Of a stretch of DNA of 64,000 bases, positions 61,687 through 64,000 are shown piece by piece (position 1 is the first letter of the stretch; every line of letters starts with the position of its first letter). The DNA lies in contig CACYPS010000006.1 in the NCBI GenBank assembly GCA_902776305.1, positions 1-64,000 of the forward strand, given 5' to 3'. A program made the position numbers and the translations under genes. The notes under the pieces were generated by a model. It searched no databases. It was not told the origin of the DNA and saw nothing but the letters and a program-made list of their open reading frames with translations. The DNA is from an uncultured Lachnospiraceae bacterium. Lineage in GTDB: Bacteria; Bacillota; Clostridia; Lachnospirales; Lachnospiraceae.

Positions 61687-62147
61687 AGCTTTCTTATACC
61701 ATTTCCGGGTATTACGGGTACTAAATGTTTCAGTTACTCAGTATCGGCGGATCACTGTTTATGAACGTCTCGGCGTTCTTGCCGGGACGAGCACGGTGCC
61801 GGTACTCGAACCGCATCGCACGTCTGTGCGGCGCCGGAGCGCGATCCGCATCGCACGTCTGCGCGGCGCCGGGGCGCGATCCGTATCGCACGTCTGCGGT
61901 CCGCCGAAGGCTTTTATTCTTCGTCAGAAATTAATATACACTACCGGTCAGGCATTTTCAAGCATGTGAACCGTACGTATGATTTCATCTGCAACACATT
62001 ACGGCTTCACGCTCTATGCGAAGTTCCTTTCTGTAAAAGCAACAGAATATAACAAAATCCGCTCCGAAATGTAAAGTACGATTGGTAGACATCTCACTGC
62101 CGGGCAGGTATTATTATGTTAAGAATAATTGCATTAGTGAGGTGTTT
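61687..62147. other. 461-bp intergenic region with repeat copy 4
   Basis: Divergent upstream region of uppP (minus) and the acyltransferase gene (plus). Contains repeat copy 4 (61762-61927); the remaining 220 bp hold no clear promoter for either gene. Confidence 0.6.
61762..61927 (+). repeat. Dispersed intergenic repeat, copy 4 (expanded)
   Basis: Begins TGAACGTCTCGGCGTTCTTG like copy 1 and ends CTGCGGTCCGCCGAAGGC + TTTTATTCTTCGTC. The middle differs: a 35-bp unit (CCGCATCGCACGTCTGTGCG + GCGCCGGAGCGCGAT) is present in three copies starting at 61811, 61846 and 61881, the last merging into the family's CACGTCTGCG core. Confidence 0.8.
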
Positions 62148-63239
62148 ATGAGAAAATATTACTTAGACAACATCCGATGGATCACAGTTGTAATCGTAGT
62201 CTTCTATCACGTTCTGTATATGTATAACGCGGAGGGAATACTGGGCGGACTCGGAAAGATCACGAACCTCACAAGCCAGCCGTATGACATCTTCATGTAC
62301 TTCGTGTATCCGTGGTTCATGCCGGTTCTCTTTATGGTTGCCGGAATCAGTTCCAGGCTTTTTCTTGAGAGACACACAGACAAAGAGTTTGTAAAGAGCA
62401 GGACGCGGAAGCTGCTCGTACCGTCCACGATTGGTCTGTTCGCTTTCCAATTCATTCAGGGATATGTGAGTATGTCGCTGGGTACGGCATTTACAGATCT
62501 TGCCGCAGGCGGAGTGCCGAAGCCGGTCATCTTCCTGATTATGGTCGCGTCCGGAAGCGGCGTACTGTGGTTTGTCCATCTCCTCTGGATCTACAGTATG
62601 ATCCTTGTACTTCTGAGAAAGATTGAACAGGGCAGGCTTCTTATAATCGGTGCCAAAACACCCTTGTGGATGATTGCGCTGTTCTATTTTCCGATATGGG
62701 GAGCCGCGCAAATCCTCAATACGCCGATCGTATCTGTCTACCGGGTGGGCTTTTACTTTGTATTCTTCATGCTCGGATATTATGTTTTCTCAAACGATGA
62801 GGTGATGGAAAAGCTGAAAAATCATGCGATTCTGCTGACCGTCTCGGGCGTAGCGGTCTGCATCATATTCTCAATTCTATACTTCGTTGTATACGGTGGG
62901 ATGAACTATGCGGACAAACCGGTCAATCGAGGTCCGCTCTATGCGGCGTGCGCCTATCTGGGATCGCTCGCGATGCTCGGCGGTATGGCAAGATTCGGAG
63001 ACTTTGGCAATTCGTTCACAAAATGGATGAGCAGAAAAAGTTTCGGACTCTATGTATTCCACTATCTCGGAATCTCATCGGTCGCTCTTTTTATAGCAAA
63101 GCCGGGGATTTTGCCCGCAGCCGTATGCTACCTGCTCTCTTTAGCTGCCGGATTCTTGTTCGGATACGGTCTCTACGAAATCATATCGAGAATTCCGTTC
63201 TTCAGATGGGCGGTACTTGGAATAAGGAAGGAGAAATGA
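62148..63239 (+). CDS. Acyltransferase_3-family membrane protein
   Basis: 363 residues with about ten helices; the N-terminal RKYYLDNIRWITVVIVVFYH, with the conserved Arg and His, marks the acyltransferase-3 (OafA/WecH) family, which O-acylates sugars or other surface molecules. The acceptor is unknown. Start at 62148 chosen for GAGG upstream. The stop is 3 bp from the XRE/AbrB gene start, so they form an operon. Confidence 0.85.
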   Translation: MRKYYLDNIRWITVVIVVFYHVLYMYNAEGILGGLGKITNLTSQPYDIFMYFVYPWFMPVLFMVAGISSRLFLERHTDKEFVKSRTRKLLVPSTIGLFAFQFIQGYVSMSLGTAFTDLAAGGVPKPVIFLIMVASGSGVLWFVHLLWIYSMILVLLRKIEQGRLLIIGAKTPLWMIALFYFPIWGAAQILNTPIVSVYRVGFYFVFFMLGYYVFSNDEVMEKLKNHAILLTVSGVAVCIIFSILYFVVYGGMNYADKPVNRGPLYAACAYLGSLAMLGGMARFGDFGNSFTKWMSRKSFGLYVFHYLGISSVALFIAKPGILPAAVCYLLSLAAGFLFGYGLYEIISRIPFFRWAVLGIRKEK

Positions 63240-63242
63240 AAT

Positions 63243-63668
63243 ATGTTCAGGGATAATCTTGTTCATCTGCGAAAACTCAACCGGATGACGCAGGAAGATG
63301 TGGCGGAAAAAGTCGGCGTGACAAGGCAGGCCATCGCAAAATGGGAAGCAGGAGAAACAGTGCCGGATCTGGACAAATGCAGACTCCTTGCTGATGTATT
63401 CGGCGTGTCTCTGGATGATCTTGCAAAATATAAAGCGGAGGAGAACCTGGGTCTCGATCTGCCGCCGAAAGGAAAACATCTCTTCGGGATCGTGACGGTC
63501 GGCGATAAAGGCCAGATCGTTATACCTGCCAAGGCGAGGAAGCTCTTTGATATTTCAGCAGGCGACCAGCTTGTAGTGCTCGGCGATGAAGGACAGGGCA
63601 TGGCTATTATAAAGGCACAGAGCTTCCTTGCAATGGCAGATGCAGTGAGGAATATGAAATCCAAATAA
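63243..63668 (+). CDS. Transcriptional regulator: XRE HTH fused to AbrB-like domain
   Basis: 141 residues. N-terminal Cro/CI helix-turn-helix (about 5-60: LRKLNRMTQEDVAEKVGVTR, QAIAKWEAGETVPDLDK) and a C-terminal SpoVT/AbrB swapped-hairpin domain (about 80-125: FGIVTVGDKGQIVIPAKARK, LFDISAGDQLVVLGD). Both are DNA-binding types; the fusion is frequent in Firmicutes and may give extra DNA contacts or oligomerisation. AAGGAG precedes the ATG. It probably regulates its own operon with the acyltransferase. Confidence 0.88.
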   Translation: MFRDNLVHLRKLNRMTQEDVAEKVGVTRQAIAKWEAGETVPDLDKCRLLADVFGVSLDDLAKYKAEENLGLDLPPKGKHLFGIVTVGDKGQIVIPAKARKLFDISAGDQLVVLGDEGQGMAIIKAQSFLAMADAVRNMKSK

Positions 63669-63764
63669 TACGTTAATACTATTGCCCGGCTTATTCTTTG
63701 GCAAAACCCACATGTCCGGCACCTGATTATATGATACAATTATGTTTACGGAGGGATTAATGCC

Positions 63765-64000
63765 ATGAAGAAAAACCGGATTCAGCTGCTTTGCCGAATA
63801 CTGAAGACAGATATAGTTTACGAATCGTCAGACGGAATGCTGACCGCATTTTTCGACATTCTGTCGCAGAGTCCGCTGATTCAATCAGACAGTCTGCGCC
63901 GAATTCTGCGGGAGGGATGTGAGATGCAGGAAGCTCCGTTTGTCCATTTAGATGAGCACAACTGCTATTTTGCCGCCATAAAGACGAGCGAGGGATTCCT
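63765..64000 (+). CDS. Partial gene at window edge, unknown function
   Basis: ATG at 63765 after GGAGG (spacing 10); open to the end of the window, 78 codons seen. N-terminus MKKNRIQLLCRILKTDIVY, then ...GMLTAFFDILSQSPLIQSD..., and HLDEHNCYFAAIKTSEGF. The part resembles the sensor N-termini of some Lachnospiraceae AraC-type regulators, but no DNA-binding domain is in view and this is only a guess. A TACAAT at 63735-63740 could be its -10. Confidence 0.6.
   Translation, partial: MKKNRIQLLCRILKTDIVYESSDGMLTAFFDILSQSPLIQSDSLRRILREGCEMQEAPFVHLDEHNCYFAAIKTSEGF

Noticed and set aside
1-64000. Prophage, insertion sequence, defence island or conjugative element
   Set aside because: No transposase, integrase, phage structural, restriction or toxin-antitoxin genes were recognised; the gene content is housekeeping.

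Overview
This window is a compact, largely housekeeping stretch of a low-to-mid G+C Gram-positive chromosome, most likely a Clostridia member of the Lachnospiraceae type. The evidence is a dcw-type division/peptidoglycan cluster with mraZ at its head, MurE with a DNPR (meso-diaminopimelate) motif, a PASTA Ser/Thr kinase with its PP2C phosphatase, a 2Fe-type superoxide reductase typical of anaerobes, a MetA with the acetyl-CoA signature glutamate, strong Shine-Dalgarno sites, sigma-A-like promoters and no plasmid or phage genes. Almost all genes are on the minus strand; plus-strand genes are aroE, an HD-domain protein, and the right-hand acyltransferase, XRE/AbrB regulator and a truncated final gene.

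Layout. 1-2.1 kb: rpsB-tsf with a structured leader. 2.1-7.4 kb: a four-gene operon, read right to left, of an atypical membrane Ser/Thr kinase, a secreted protein with seven 16-residue Asp-rich repeats, an N-acetylmuramoyl-L-alanine amidase, and a HAD phosphatase fused to a CPBP membrane protease. 7.7-13.6 kb: argS preceded by an exopolysaccharide-control set (M14 carboxypeptidase, Wzz-like protein, BY-kinase, anchored DUF5011-like protein) with no glycosyltransferases. 13.7-17.6 kb: rluF-like, ligA, metA. 18-22 kb: SH3 protein with an Ala/Glu repeat, then a P1B-type ATPase and its small partner with a 42-bp tandem repeat between them. 22.1-28.5 kb: tRNA-Arg and tRNA-Ala, a DUF5688-like gene behind a folded leader, efp, convergent aroE/aroK, FAH-family hydrolase, superoxide reductase, tRNA-Leu, HD protein. 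28.6-33.4 kb: pyrH-frr-dxr-cdsA-rseP. 33.5-43.3 kb: ftsZ-nrdR and mraZ-rsmH-ftsL-pbp-mraY-murD-ftsQ. 43.5-46.2 kb: lgt, ychF, a flavin-fold protein. 46.3-59.5 kb: an eleven-gene operon murE-priA-def-fmt-rsmB-rlmN-prpC-prkC-rsgA-rpe-thiN. 59.7-64 kb: carbamate kinase, uppP, acyltransferase, XRE/AbrB regulator and an incomplete gene.

How the genes work together. Many loci converge on building and monitoring the envelope: lipid I/II precursor synthesis (murE, murD, mraY), lipid carrier recycling (uppP), division (ftsZ, ftsQ, ftsL, PBP), wall hydrolysis (amidase), lipoprotein maturation (lgt), phospholipid and isoprenoid synthesis (cdsA, dxr), and two separate Ser/Thr kinase systems plus a tyrosine-kinase system. 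A second block makes and maintains the translation machinery (rpsB, tsf, frr, efp, fmt, def, rsmB, rlmN, rsgA, ychF, argS, tRNAs).

Two recurrent oddities stand out. First, a dispersed intergenic repeat of about 110-125 bp occurs in at least four places in both orientations and ends in a hairpin with arms ATTCTTCAT/ATGAAGAAT. Second, several ordinary proteins (FtsQ, thiamine pyrophosphokinase, the SH3 protein, the secreted Asp-repeat protein) carry in-frame low-complexity or tandem-repeat inserts. I see no CRISPR array, insertion sequence, prophage, restriction or other recognisable defence system. The strongest candidates for something undescribed are the kinase/repeat-protein/amidase/HAD-CPBP operon, the repeat family, and the three-way-junction leader upstream of the DUF5688-like gene.
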